Assembly (NCBI RefSeq): GCF_001856685.1
Contig: NZ_CP017812.1
Coordinates: 1,116,001 to 1,180,000, forward strand
Source of the DNA: Boudabousia tangfeifanii
GTDB lineage: Bacteria; Actinomycetota; Actinomycetes; Actinomycetales; Actinomycetaceae
DNA length: 64,000 nt
Reading direction: 5' to 3'
The notes under the pieces were generated by a model. It was given only the letters and a program-made list of their open reading frames with translations. It was not told the origin of the DNA and searched no databases. The translations under genes and the position numbers were made by a program. Of this stretch, positions 16,258 through 24,140 are shown piece by piece (the stretch's first letter is position 1; the number at the start of each line of letters is the position of its first letter).

Positions 16258-18387
16258 ATGGAAATTTGGCCAGGAAAACCCTATCCCCTTGGTGCTAGCT
16301 ATGATGGCTCAGGCACCAACTTCGCACTATATTCATCTGTCGCCGACAAAGTCGAGCTATGTTTACTAGATGATGAACTCAACGAAACTCGGGTAGAACT
16401 TCGAGAAGTTGATGCTGCTGTATGGCACGCTTACATTCCCAATATCGCACCAGGTCAACGATATGGTTATCGTGTCTATGGCCCTTACGAACCAGAAAAT
16501 GGTCATCGCTGCGATCCCACAAAATTGCTGTTAGACCCATACGCAAAAGCTATTTCAGGCCAAGCAGGGCCTGATGAGTCTCTCTATTCGTATTCTTTCA
16601 GCGATCCAAGCCAGCTAAACCAGCTCGATTCGTTGCCTCACACGATGCATGCAGTTGTAGTTAACCCTTATTTCGACTGGGGTCATGATCGTCCACCTGC
16701 ACATAAGTATCACGAAAGTGTCATCTATGAAGCTCATGTACGTGGATTAACCCAGACGAATCCTAATCTGCCTGAAGAGCTCCGCGGCACCTACGCAGGC
16801 ATTGCACATCCAAGTACTATTGAGTACCTAAAGAAATTAGGCATTACCGCCATCGAACTAATGCCTTGTCATCAGTTCGTGAACGATGATCACCTCATCG
16901 AAAAGGGACTTAGTAATTACTGGGGTTACAACACCATTGGTTTCTTTGCACCACAAAATACCTATGCGGCAAATAAAACTCCAGGATCCGAAGTAGCTGA
17001 GTTTAAGTCAATGGTTAAAGCCCTCCACGATGCTGATATCGAAGTCATCATGGACGTGGTGTACAACCACACGGCTGAAGGTAACCACCTTGGTCCCACC
17101 ATCTCTTTCCGTGGGATTGACAATGCCTCCTACTATCGCTTAGTCGATCAGGACAAAGCTCATTACTTTGATACCACCGGTACTGGTAACTCACTTCTGA
17201 TGCGTTCGCCAGCGGTTCTACAGCTAATCATGGATTCTTTGCGTTACTGGGCGGCAGAGATGCATGTTGACGGCTTCCGTTTCGATCTTGCCTCTACCTT
17301 GGCTCGACAGTTCCATGAAGTTGACAAGCTTTCAGCCTTCTTCGATCTAATTCACCAAGACCCAATTGTCAGCCAAGTCAAGTTAATCGCAGAACCTTGG
17401 GATATTGGCGACGGCGGCTACCAGGTTGGTGGCTTCCCTCCCCTTTGGACCGAATGGAACGGCAAGTACCGTGATACCGTACGAGACTTTTGGCGTGGCG
17501 AGTTTTCCACACTCCCCGAATTTGCTTCCCGCTTCACCGGTTCCTCTGACCTTTATCAGTCAAGTGGTCGTCTGCCAGTGGCTTCAATTAACTTTGTGAC
17601 CGCCCACGACGGCTTCACCATGCGTGACCTCGTATCCTTCAACGAAAAGCATAATGAAGCCAATCTAGAAGGTAATGCCGACGGCGAATCTCACAATCGT
17701 TCTTGGAACTGTGGAGCAGAAGGTAAAACCGAGGATCGTGACATTATCGAACTGCGTAATCAGCAACAACGCAATTTCCTTGTCACTCTAATGCTGTCTC
17801 AAGGCGTCCCTATGCTACTGCACGGTGACGAATATGGACGCAGCCAAAACGGCAATAACAATGTGTATTGCCAAGATAACGAACTATCGTGGATGAACTG
17901 GGACTGGAACGAAGACCAAGCAGAAATGTTCAAGTTCACCTGTAAGGTTATTGCCCTACGACGTTCACACCCGGTATTCCGTCGTCGTCGTTTCTTCAAA
18001 GGCGCTTCCGCCCGCGGTGGCGAATCTGAGTGGCGCGAGATTGAGTGGTTTACTCCTGCAGGTCAGCACATGACTGAGAATGAGTGGCGTCAAGATTACG
18101 CCCGAGCATTAACCATCTTCTTGAACGGTCATGCCATTTCAGAGCCTGACGATTATGGTCGTCCAATTGATGACGCGAACTTCTTGGTGATGATCAATGC
18201 CGCTGCTGAACCGGTTTTGTTCACTTTGCCTGATCGTTCTACCTCGGACGAATGGGTAACAGTAATTAACACTGTTAATCCAGACGATGTATCGGTACAT
18301 GCCGAAGGAGCTACTATTGAGCTTCCTCCGCATTCAACCTTCGTCTTGAAGGAACTAACTTCACCGCTACAAACAGTGGCCGAATAA
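16258..18387 (+). CDS. glgX: glycogen debranching enzyme GlgX (GH13 isoamylase type)
   Basis: Hydrolyses alpha-1,6 branch linkages of glycogen or limit dextrin in the cytosol. It has 709 residues: an N-terminal CBM48 domain (about 8-150), a GH13 barrel with MDVVYNHTAEG, nucleophile D343 (FRFDLAS), acid/base E379 (AEPWD) and D451 (TAHDGF), and a C-terminal beta domain. The ATG at 16258 matches the usual start MEIWPGKPYPLG; an upstream in-frame TTG at 16237 is unlikely. It is a single gene ending in a strong palindromic terminator, facing the FemX-like gene. Confidence 0.96.
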   Translation: MEIWPGKPYPLGASYDGSGTNFALYSSVADKVELCLLDDELNETRVELREVDAAVWHAYIPNIAPGQRYGYRVYGPYEPENGHRCDPTKLLLDPYAKAISGQAGPDESLYSYSFSDPSQLNQLDSLPHTMHAVVVNPYFDWGHDRPPAHKYHESVIYEAHVRGLTQTNPNLPEELRGTYAGIAHPSTIEYLKKLGITAIELMPCHQFVNDDHLIEKGLSNYWGYNTIGFFAPQNTYAANKTPGSEVAEFKSMVKALHDADIEVIMDVVYNHTAEGNHLGPTISFRGIDNASYYRLVDQDKAHYFDTTGTGNSLLMRSPAVLQLIMDSLRYWAAEMHVDGFRFDLASTLARQFHEVDKLSAFFDLIHQDPIVSQVKLIAEPWDIGDGGYQVGGFPPLWTEWNGKYRDTVRDFWRGEFSTLPEFASRFTGSSDLYQSSGRLPVASINFVTAHDGFTMRDLVSFNEKHNEANLEGNADGESHNRSWNCGAEGKTEDRDIIELRNQQQRNFLVTLMLSQGVPMLLHGDEYGRSQNGNNNVYCQDNELSWMNWDWNEDQAEMFKFTCKVIALRRSHPVFRRRRFFKGASARGGESEWREIEWFTPAGQHMTENEWRQDYARALTIFLNGHAISEPDDYGRPIDDANFLVMINAAAEPVLFTLPDRSTSDEWVTVINTVNPDDVSVHAEGATIELPPHSTFVLKELTSPLQTVAE

Positions 18388-18432
18388 TTGTTTTGGGGCT
18401 GGCAAATCGTTGCCAGCCCCAAAACAATTATT
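18383..18432. terminator. bidirectional terminator, 23-bp perfect stem
   Basis: Arms 18383-18405 and 18410-18432 are perfect complements around a 4-nt loop. The left arm overlaps the glgX stop codon. The G/C core is flanked by A-rich and T-rich ends on both strands, serving glgX and the convergent gene at 18450. Confidence 0.85.
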
Positions 18433-18449
18433 AAAAGTTTTTAAGCTGA

Positions 18450-19538
18450 TTAAGCTTCTTCTACTTCATTCTTACGCTTTTTCAAGCTAAGGGAACGCAA
18501 GCGCTCCAAAGCAGTAGCTTTAACCTCAACCAAAGTTCGCTTCGTATTCATAGCAGAAACTAACATCGCGTACCTTGTTGGAAAGATCGGGAAATCCCAG
18601 GCACCAGGTACTTCAGTAATCTCTCGAGCAAACTTAGTCTTATAAGTTGTTACTCCAGAAAGCTGTGGTGCCCGATCTGATTCGACTCCCATGAAGTCGT
18701 AGCTTTCAACGCCCTCCGCTTTGAGTTTCTGCATGATTCGCCATTCCAAAAGCTCTGTAGCGTTACGGCTACGCCCATGCGCAGAGGAAGCACCATAATA
18801 GGCCTCGGCTTGATTAGCGTAAACCAACATCAGGTTCCAGCTCAGCGGTTCTCCATCACACTCAGTGACAAAAAGTCGCGCATGCTCTGGGCCTAGACTC
18901 TGAAGCATTTGCCAATAAACTTCGTCATCGAGCAAACGGAACCCATCTCGTTGGGCGGTCTCTTCCAAAACCTTGAAGATCTCATCAAACTCTTCGCGGC
19001 TTAGCCCAGTACGCTCGACTACCTCTAGGTCTGGTTGCTTTTCTCCAGCACGAATACAGCGACGACCTCGCTTCTTCATTTGTGCCAAGATCTCATCTTC
19101 GCTAGGACGCAGATCCACCTTAACCGTACGGTCATAGGTCAGAGTTTGTAGCAGTTCAAAGACATCGTCACGAGGATGTTCTAAATGCAGCCGCACAAAA
19201 GTAATATTCTTGTCACGTTTAGCAATGTAGGCCTGTAACGTCTTTAAGAAAGCGTATTCCAACCCGGGGCTTGGCTTGTGAGCCCAAAGCGGCCCCTTCT
19301 TAGCCCAAAGGTAGGTAAATCCCCTTCCTTTGAACTTAGTCAAAGAAATAACAGCTAGTACCTGGCGTCGATCCTCGCCCAAAGACTCAAAGACGAAACG
19401 CCCATAAGGCTGGCGCCCACCAACTGCCAAATCAAACTTATCCCACAGCGGAGATTGCTCTATTTGGGGCTGAATCTTAGCCGCCGCAATTAGATTTTCA
19501 TACTCAATGTCATCTACTCGTCGAAGTGCATATTTCAT
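18450..19538 (-). CDS. FemX/FemAB-like peptidoglycan interpeptide-bridge aminoacyltransferase
   Basis: Predicted to transfer an amino acid from aminoacyl-tRNA to the lysine or ornithine side chain of lipid II at the cytoplasmic membrane face. It has 362 residues; the tandem GNAT-like fold is suggested by FRLLDDEVYWQMLQSLGPEHARLFV and YYGASSAHGRSRNATELLEWRIMQ-type segments, plus GVESYDFMGV. The basic stretch MKKRGRRCIRAGEK is typical of FemX. I chose the ATG at 19538 because GGAAGGA precedes it by 6 nt; a GTG at 19553 is weaker. It starts 15 bp after an ATP-grasp gene, forming a likely two-gene operon. The transferred amino acid is not readable. Confidence 0.82.
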   Translation of the reverse strand: MKYALRRVDDIEYENLIAAAKIQPQIEQSPLWDKFDLAVGGRQPYGRFVFESLGEDRRQVLAVISLTKFKGRGFTYLWAKKGPLWAHKPSPGLEYAFLKTLQAYIAKRDKNITFVRLHLEHPRDDVFELLQTLTYDRTVKVDLRPSEDEILAQMKKRGRRCIRAGEKQPDLEVVERTGLSREEFDEIFKVLEETAQRDGFRLLDDEVYWQMLQSLGPEHARLFVTECDGEPLSWNLMLVYANQAEAYYGASSAHGRSRNATELLEWRIMQKLKAEGVESYDFMGVESDRAPQLSGVTTYKTKFAREITEVPGAWDFPIFPTRYAMLVSAMNTKRTLVEVKATALERLRSLSLKKRKNEVEEA

Positions 19539-19553
19539 TGTTTTTCCTTCCAC

Positions 19554-20819
19554 TCAGATGGCATCAGCATTACGCTTGGGGTAATACTTTCTAAATTTTA
19601 AGAACTGTTTCGCGGTAGAACCAATCACGTAGTACCAGCGGGCAAAGGACTTCTCTTGGCGGTACGCCAAGGGATGTACCACAGCCTTCTGCTTCTTTAG
19701 GCGCTTGACTAAAGCCACGTCATCGGGATCTAAATAGCGGACTAACAACGGTAGCGGCACCAAACGATATAGTACAGTTCGAGCCACTCCCATCGGTTCG
19801 GCTACCTCAAGTCCTAACAAATCACGCATTACCGCCACTGCTGGATTAGCGCCGCCAGCGCAAGCGTAATAAGCATTTCGACCAATCCGTGGATTCACTT
19901 CCAAGAAGAAAGGCTCGCCCGTATTTGCATCTACTTTGACGTCAAAGTTGGCAAAGCCGCGGTAGTCGACCTCGGCTAATAAACGCTTCGCACCCTCGGC
20001 TAGATCTGGGAATGTTTCGGTTACCATAGCCAAAGGGACCCCGATTAGTCCAGGGGCATGATCTTCAAGCAGCACCCGAGCAGAAGAAAGCAAGGTAACC
20101 TGTCCGCTACCATCCACGTAGGCGGTGAGCGAACGCATCGTGGTGTCATCACCAACTACCTTGTGTTGGAAGACAAACTCTCCTTCAAAACCTGCCTGCT
20201 CAAGAGTAGCAATCAACTGGTCAACTTCTGCTTGGGAAGAAAGCTGATAGACCTTATGCTGACCTGCAAACTTTACTTTCTCATAATCAGCAGAAAGTGC
20301 CGGCTTAGCAATCACCGGAAAATCAAGGTCAGTCTCAGCAACATTTAGCTTCGGCTTGTCACCTTTACCGAAGGAAAGCGACATAGTCAATGGAGTTTTG
20401 ACTCCAGTGGCTTGGCACAGTTCAAAAAAGGACTGCTTTTCACTGATTTTTTCGTAGGTCTCTAGTGGCAAAAGGGGCAAGAAAAAATGTTGGTCTAGTT
20501 CGTCCTTACGACGACACAATGCCTCAACTAGGTGATCCGTATTTGTTAACAAGATTGCGGTTTGATTTGCGCCTTTGAGCTGATCAAGATGAGCTAAAAC
20601 GTAATCAACGTAGTCATTTGGCTGCACATCAAGACCGATTTCATGAACCGTTAGGATATTCGAGTTCGCAATCGGCCCAAATTCGCCACGAGTTACCACA
20701 TGAGACTTTATCCCGTAGGCTTCGTGAAAGGAACGAGCTAGAGCATAGATTCCAGTGTCTGAGCCCAGAAATACTACTGAAACTTCCCGACTCGGTGATG
20801 AGACTTTTGAGTTAGCCAA
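19554..20819 (-). CDS. ATP-grasp carboxylate-amine ligase, possible cross-bridge amino acid ligase
   Basis: It has 421 residues: an N-terminal Rossmann-like domain (GSDTGIYALARSFHEAYG), a central domain with FPVIAKPALS for ATP binding, and an ATP-grasp core with FANFDVKVD and FFLEVNPRIG supplying metal-binding Glu and Asn. ATP-grasp ligases of this type include the D-aspartate ligase of Enterococcus faecium, which activates an amino acid and attaches it to the peptidoglycan stem. Together with the adjacent FemX-like gene, that role is a reasonable inference, but the substrate is unknown. The TTG start at 20819 is preceded by GGGAG with 7-nt spacing. Confidence 0.75.
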   Translation of the reverse strand: MANSKVSSPSREVSVVFLGSDTGIYALARSFHEAYGIKSHVVTRGEFGPIANSNILTVHEIGLDVQPNDYVDYVLAHLDQLKGANQTAILLTNTDHLVEALCRRKDELDQHFFLPLLPLETYEKISEKQSFFELCQATGVKTPLTMSLSFGKGDKPKLNVAETDLDFPVIAKPALSADYEKVKFAGQHKVYQLSSQAEVDQLIATLEQAGFEGEFVFQHKVVGDDTTMRSLTAYVDGSGQVTLLSSARVLLEDHAPGLIGVPLAMVTETFPDLAEGAKRLLAEVDYRGFANFDVKVDANTGEPFFLEVNPRIGRNAYYACAGGANPAVAVMRDLLGLEVAEPMGVARTVLYRLVPLPLLVRYLDPDDVALVKRLKKQKAVVHPLAYRQEKSFARWYYVIGSTAKQFLKFRKYYPKRNADAI

Positions 20820-20932
20820 GATAAAACTCCCTAAACTAATAATTACTGCCTGAATTGTATCGCTTTGGCCTAAAAACTTGATGAATCTATGGTCTACCGG
20901 CGCGCCTGATAAGCATTTGGGGAGATTAGTTT

Positions 20933-20938
20933 TAAAGT
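20933..20938 (+). promoter_or_regulatory. putative leaderless -10 box of the DUF3000 gene (TAAAGT)
   Basis: TAAAGT lies 6 nt before the GTG at 20945. No Shine-Dalgarno is visible. The promoter faces away from the ATP-grasp gene. Confidence 0.45.
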
Positions 20939-20944
20939 TCCAAC

Positions 20945-21517
20945 GTGGAATCAGTCCAAGTTACACCACCTATTTTCATTTCAGCTCTGCAGTCAATCCG
21001 AGACGCAAGAGCTGCTTCTGATTTCGTGTTCACGGAAGTTCCAGCCCCAAAAACTTTGGCTCCCTATGCCGCAGCCTTGTCGCTAGCTTCCAAGCAAACG
21101 GAGGACGAAAACCCTTTAATCCATGGACGCTTAGTCATCCTTTACGATCCACAAGGACAAGAAGCATGGCAGGGCGATTTTAGATTAGTCATGATGCTCC
21201 ATGCCCAAACTGATCAAGAAATGGCTTCTGATCCCGTGATTAAACGGGTTGCTTGGGATTGGTTACACGAAGCCTTGGACGCCACCGGAGCTGATGCTAG
21301 CCTCTTAACCGGTACTGTCACCGTAGAGTCTTCTGAATCTTTTGGCTCATTACGTTCTATGGGCGAACAAGCTTATTTAGAAGTACGAGCTTCCTGGAGT
21401 CCGGGTAGCGCGAATCTCGGTCCACAAATCGAGGCATGGGCTCAGCTCGCACAACTCTGTAGTGGCAAAGAGCCAACTAGTCAGCTAGTTCCCATCCGGG
21501 ATCTTTCACATTCCTAA
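20945..21517 (+). CDS. DUF3000 family protein
   Basis: It has 190 residues, soluble, with no recognisable catalytic motif. The pattern RPPIF-like start, ALSLASK, a central GRLVILYDP segment and VAWDWLHEAL matches the actinobacterial DUF3000 family as I know it. The family is almost always directly upstream of an RNase D-like gene and near dxs, as here (Rv2680-Rv2681-Rv2682c). Function unknown. The gap to the next gene is 4 bp, so the pair is co-translated. Confidence 0.85.
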   Translation: MESVQVTPPIFISALQSIRDARAASDFVFTEVPAPKTLAPYAAALSLASKQTEDENPLIHGRLVILYDPQGQEAWQGDFRLVMMLHAQTDQEMASDPVIKRVAWDWLHEALDATGADASLLTGTVTVESSESFGSLRSMGEQAYLEVRASWSPGSANLGPQIEAWAQLAQLCSGKEPTSQLVPIRDLSHS

Positions 21518-21521
21518 TATC

Positions 21522-22778
21522 ATGTCTGAATCATCATTAGCCGCGAACGACGAACAATCATACGAGACTATTTATTATCCCAAAGGTGGGGTACCCGATT
21601 TATTGACCGAGGGCGACAATCTGCAAGAGCTTCTGATGGAATTGGCTCAAGACCGCCTGCCTGTAGCGGTAGATGCTGAACGCGCATCTGGTTTTCGCTA
21701 TGGCCATCCGAACTCATTATTGCAGTTGAAAACCGCTTCTGGAAAAATTTTTCTAATTGACACTTTCGCGTTTCACGATTTGAGCGAGCTGCAGGATTCT
21801 TTAGCTCAGCATCAGTGGATTTTGCATGATGGACATCAGGATATTGCTGGACTGAAAGAACTCGGGATTTTTCCTAACGACTTTTTCGATACCCAAATAG
21901 CAGCAAGGCTTTGTGGCTTTAAACGCTTTTCCTTAGCCGCTATTTGCGAACAAATCTTGGGTGTTACTCTCGAAAAAGACCATCAAGCCGAGGACTGGTC
22001 GATTCGTCCTCTCCCCCATGATTGGTTGCGTTACGCCGCATTAGACGTGGAACTTCTGGCCAAGCTCCAAGATGCGCTCGCAGCCCAGCTTTCTGAACTA
22101 GGTCGTAGTGATTGGCTGAAGCAGGAATGCGTTTATCTGCTGCAGAAACCACACCGGAAGGATAAGCCTAATCGCTGGCGCCGTGGTGCTGCTAAAGTGC
22201 TCAAAACGAGTCGCCAATATGAATATTTGCGTCAGCTATACCAAACTAGAGATCTATGCGCCCAGAAAATTGACCTAGCTCCAGGACGCTTAGTGGCCAA
22301 TCAAGCGTTGGTAGAAGCTGCGGCCCGGCAACCTCGAACTAGGCGCCAGCTTAATTCCATTACTGCTTTCCGCTCGCCTATCGCCCGTAAGTTTGAGAGT
22401 GAATGGCTTGCCGCATGTGAACAGGCACGTTGGACTCCAGAAAAAGATCTGCCACCGGTTGTCATCGTGGCCGGACCTAGCTACCAACCAATTTTTGGCA
22501 CTATTTCACGCCTTCGTAATCTGGCTGGTAGTTACACTGATGAGCTAAAGCGTGTGGTTCATGAAAAGGCTCGACAACTCGATATAGATCCGGCATTAAT
22601 CGCTAATATGCAGACTCTGCGACATTTAGGTTGGCTTCTTGCTGATTATTCGTTGGCTCCTAAAGAGGATCCGCAGTTAGCCATTGAGCTTGAAGAACTT
22701 GAGGCTCGCCAGTGGCAACAGGATTTAATTCTTCCTTTAGCGACCGAAATTCGCGAAAAGCACTTAGGCAAAGCATAG
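21522..22778 (+). CDS. RNase D-like 3'-5' exonuclease with HRDC domain
   Basis: It has 418 residues. The N-terminal DEDD exonuclease domain shows VAVDAERA (Exo I DxE), LHDGHQDIAGL (Exo II) and YAALDVELL (Exo III with Y and D). An HRDC domain follows around residues 220-300. Members trim tRNA and other structured RNA 3' ends. It is paired with DUF3000, the usual actinobacterial arrangement. A long palindrome starts right after its stop. Confidence 0.9.
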   Translation: MSESSLAANDEQSYETIYYPKGGVPDLLTEGDNLQELLMELAQDRLPVAVDAERASGFRYGHPNSLLQLKTASGKIFLIDTFAFHDLSELQDSLAQHQWILHDGHQDIAGLKELGIFPNDFFDTQIAARLCGFKRFSLAAICEQILGVTLEKDHQAEDWSIRPLPHDWLRYAALDVELLAKLQDALAAQLSELGRSDWLKQECVYLLQKPHRKDKPNRWRRGAAKVLKTSRQYEYLRQLYQTRDLCAQKIDLAPGRLVANQALVEAAARQPRTRRQLNSITAFRSPIARKFESEWLAACEQARWTPEKDLPPVVIVAGPSYQPIFGTISRLRNLAGSYTDELKRVVHEKARQLDIDPALIANMQTLRHLGWLLADYSLAPKEDPQLAIELEELEARQWQQDLILPLATEIREKHLGKA

Positions 22779-22831
22779 AAATACGGCTTGAGTTTTTTTG
22801 CCGCATGGCCTTATCAACTCAAGCCGTATTT
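22779..22831. terminator. bidirectional terminator between the RNase D-like gene and pflA
   Basis: Perfect 16-bp arms at 22779-22794 and 22816-22831. T-runs follow on the + strand. On the minus strand it starts 1 bp after the pflA stop. Confidence 0.85.
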
Positions 22832-22832
22832 T

Positions 22833-23732
22833 TTAGTAAGTCTCAATCCCTTTGGCTCGGAAGACTTCGCGAATTTCTTCCACCGATTCTTTACTTGGTG
22901 GTGTCACATCTTCTAGCTGGTAATCCAGATTAAGTTCTTTCCACTTATCCCGCCCCATTTGGTGGAATGGTAGAACTTCGACTCGCTCGACGGTTTTCCA
23001 GCGTGAAACGATCTGAGCGACTGCTTGCACATTTTCGGGATCATCAGTTAGCCCTGGAACTACCACGAAACGAATCCAGATTTTCTTTCCAGCTGCGGCC
23101 AAACGATCACCAAATTCAATTGTCGGCTGTAAATCGCGACCGGTGGTGCGCTTGTAGGTCTCTGGGATACCTGACTTAACGTCTAGCAGAACGAGGTCGA
23201 GGTCGTTCATCATATCGTCGGTCAAGTTGCGTCCAAGGAAACCGGAAGTATCAATACAGGTGTGCACCCCCATATCTTTCGCTCCACGCAATAGCCAAGC
23301 TACGAACTGGGGCTGCATTAAGGGTTCACCACCGGAGATAGTTATGCCACCACCAGATGAGCGGAAAATCGGGACGTAACGGGAAATACGTGATAGTAAG
23401 TCTTCTGCCCGTACCGGTTCGCCATCCTTCATTTTGAAGGTGTCAGGATTATGGCAATATAGACAACGTAGTGGGCAGCCTGCTAGGAAGATTGTCATGC
23501 GGGTACCAGGACCGTCAACAGCAGTTACTAGCTCCCATGAGTGCATTGAGCCGATTTCGCCACGGCGAACTGCTTCTAGATGCTCACGACGATCCATTAG
23601 AGGGGCGCCTTCGATACCAGCAGTTCCTGCGCCTTTTAATCTGGGTACTTCGTAATCCAATGGTGCTGGAGCATATTCTCCAGTTGAGCCATCGTGCGAA
23701 TATTTCGTCGCATCAAAGCGAGCGTCAACCAT
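22833..23732 (-). CDS. pflA: pyruvate formate-lyase activating enzyme
   Basis: Radical SAM enzyme that installs the glycyl radical on pyruvate formate-lyase. It has 299 residues. The 4Fe-4S motif CX3CX2C is C86, C90, C93 (GCPLRCLYCHNPDT). GGGITISGGEPLMQP and the downstream SAM-binding segments are present. Compared with E. coli PflA, where the cluster motif is near residue 30, there is an extension of about 55 residues of unknown role at the N-terminus; the ATG at 23732 has GAGG 7 nt upstream, so the extension seems real. The gene is separated from the radical-domain gene by a terminator and has its own candidate promoter. Confidence 0.95.
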   Translation of the reverse strand: MVDARFDATKYSHDGSTGEYAPAPLDYEVPRLKGAGTAGIEGAPLMDRREHLEAVRRGEIGSMHSWELVTAVDGPGTRMTIFLAGCPLRCLYCHNPDTFKMKDGEPVRAEDLLSRISRYVPIFRSSGGGITISGGEPLMQPQFVAWLLRGAKDMGVHTCIDTSGFLGRNLTDDMMNDLDLVLLDVKSGIPETYKRTTGRDLQPTIEFGDRLAAAGKKIWIRFVVVPGLTDDPENVQAVAQIVSRWKTVERVEVLPFHQMGRDKWKELNLDYQLEDVTPPSKESVEEIREVFRAKGIETY

Positions 23733-23771
23733 ATCTTTTCCTCTAATGTCTATCTGGGTTTTTAGACTTTA

Positions 23772-23799
23772 ATAATAGCTTAAAAGCCGGTGGGCTCAA
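23772..23799 (-). promoter_or_regulatory. candidate pflA promoter with -35 inside a terminator hairpin
   Basis: On the minus strand: TTGAGC (23794-23799), a 16-bp spacer and TATTAT (23772-23777), about 40 nt upstream of the pflA ATG. The -35 lies in the left arm (plus-strand view) of the hairpin at 23788-23821. Confidence 0.5.
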
Positions 23800-23821
23800 G
23801 GTTAAAACCTTGAGCCCACCG
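23788..23821 (-). terminator. terminator downstream of the pflB/glycyl-radical gene pair
   Basis: Perfect 16-bp arms (23788-23803, 23806-23821) with a 2-nt centre. On the minus strand GGCTTTTAAG follows. It lies 21 bp after the stop of the radical-domain gene and before pflA, so pflA should receive less transcript than pflB. Confidence 0.8.
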
Positions 23822-23842
23822 AAAGTCACTAACGACTGTGGA

Positions 23843-24094
23843 TCACAGATCGCCGTGGAAGGTACGCGAGATAACGTCTAGCTGCTGTTCGCGGGTCAAG
23901 CGAACGAAGTTAACAGCGTAGCCGGAAACGCGGATGGTTAGCTGTGGGTACTTCTCTGGGTTTTCCATCGCATCGTACAAGGTGTCGCGGTTCAACACGT
24001 TGATGTTTGCGTGGTAAAGGCCTTTGACCCCACCGTTGTCGTCACGCGAGGCTTTCATGCTGGCCATGCGCTCTTCGAAGGTTTTAGTTGCCAT
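23843..24094 (-). CDS. grcA: stand-alone glycyl-radical domain of pyruvate formate-lyase (GrcA/YfiD-like)
   Basis: It has 83 residues. Residues about 31-83 match the C-terminal domain of [24 protein letters not shown] and RVSGYAVNF, with G58 as the radical glycine, then [14 protein letters not shown]. Residues 1-25 are a charged lead not found in full-length PFL. The ATG at 24094 has AAAGGAG 7 nt upstream, a strong initiation site; a longer in-frame reading from 24181 has no homology. The adjacent pflB lacks this domain, so this protein probably supplies the radical in trans as an obligate part of the enzyme rather than a spare as in E. coli. Confidence 0.93.
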   Translation of the reverse strand: MATKTFEERMASMKASRDDNGGVKGLYHANINVLNRDTLYDAMENPEKYPQLTIRVSGYAVNFVRLTREQQLDVISRTFHGDL

Positions 24095-24140
24095 TTTGGG
24101 CTCCTTTGATTTTGTTTGTTTGATAATTCTTCTATGAGGC

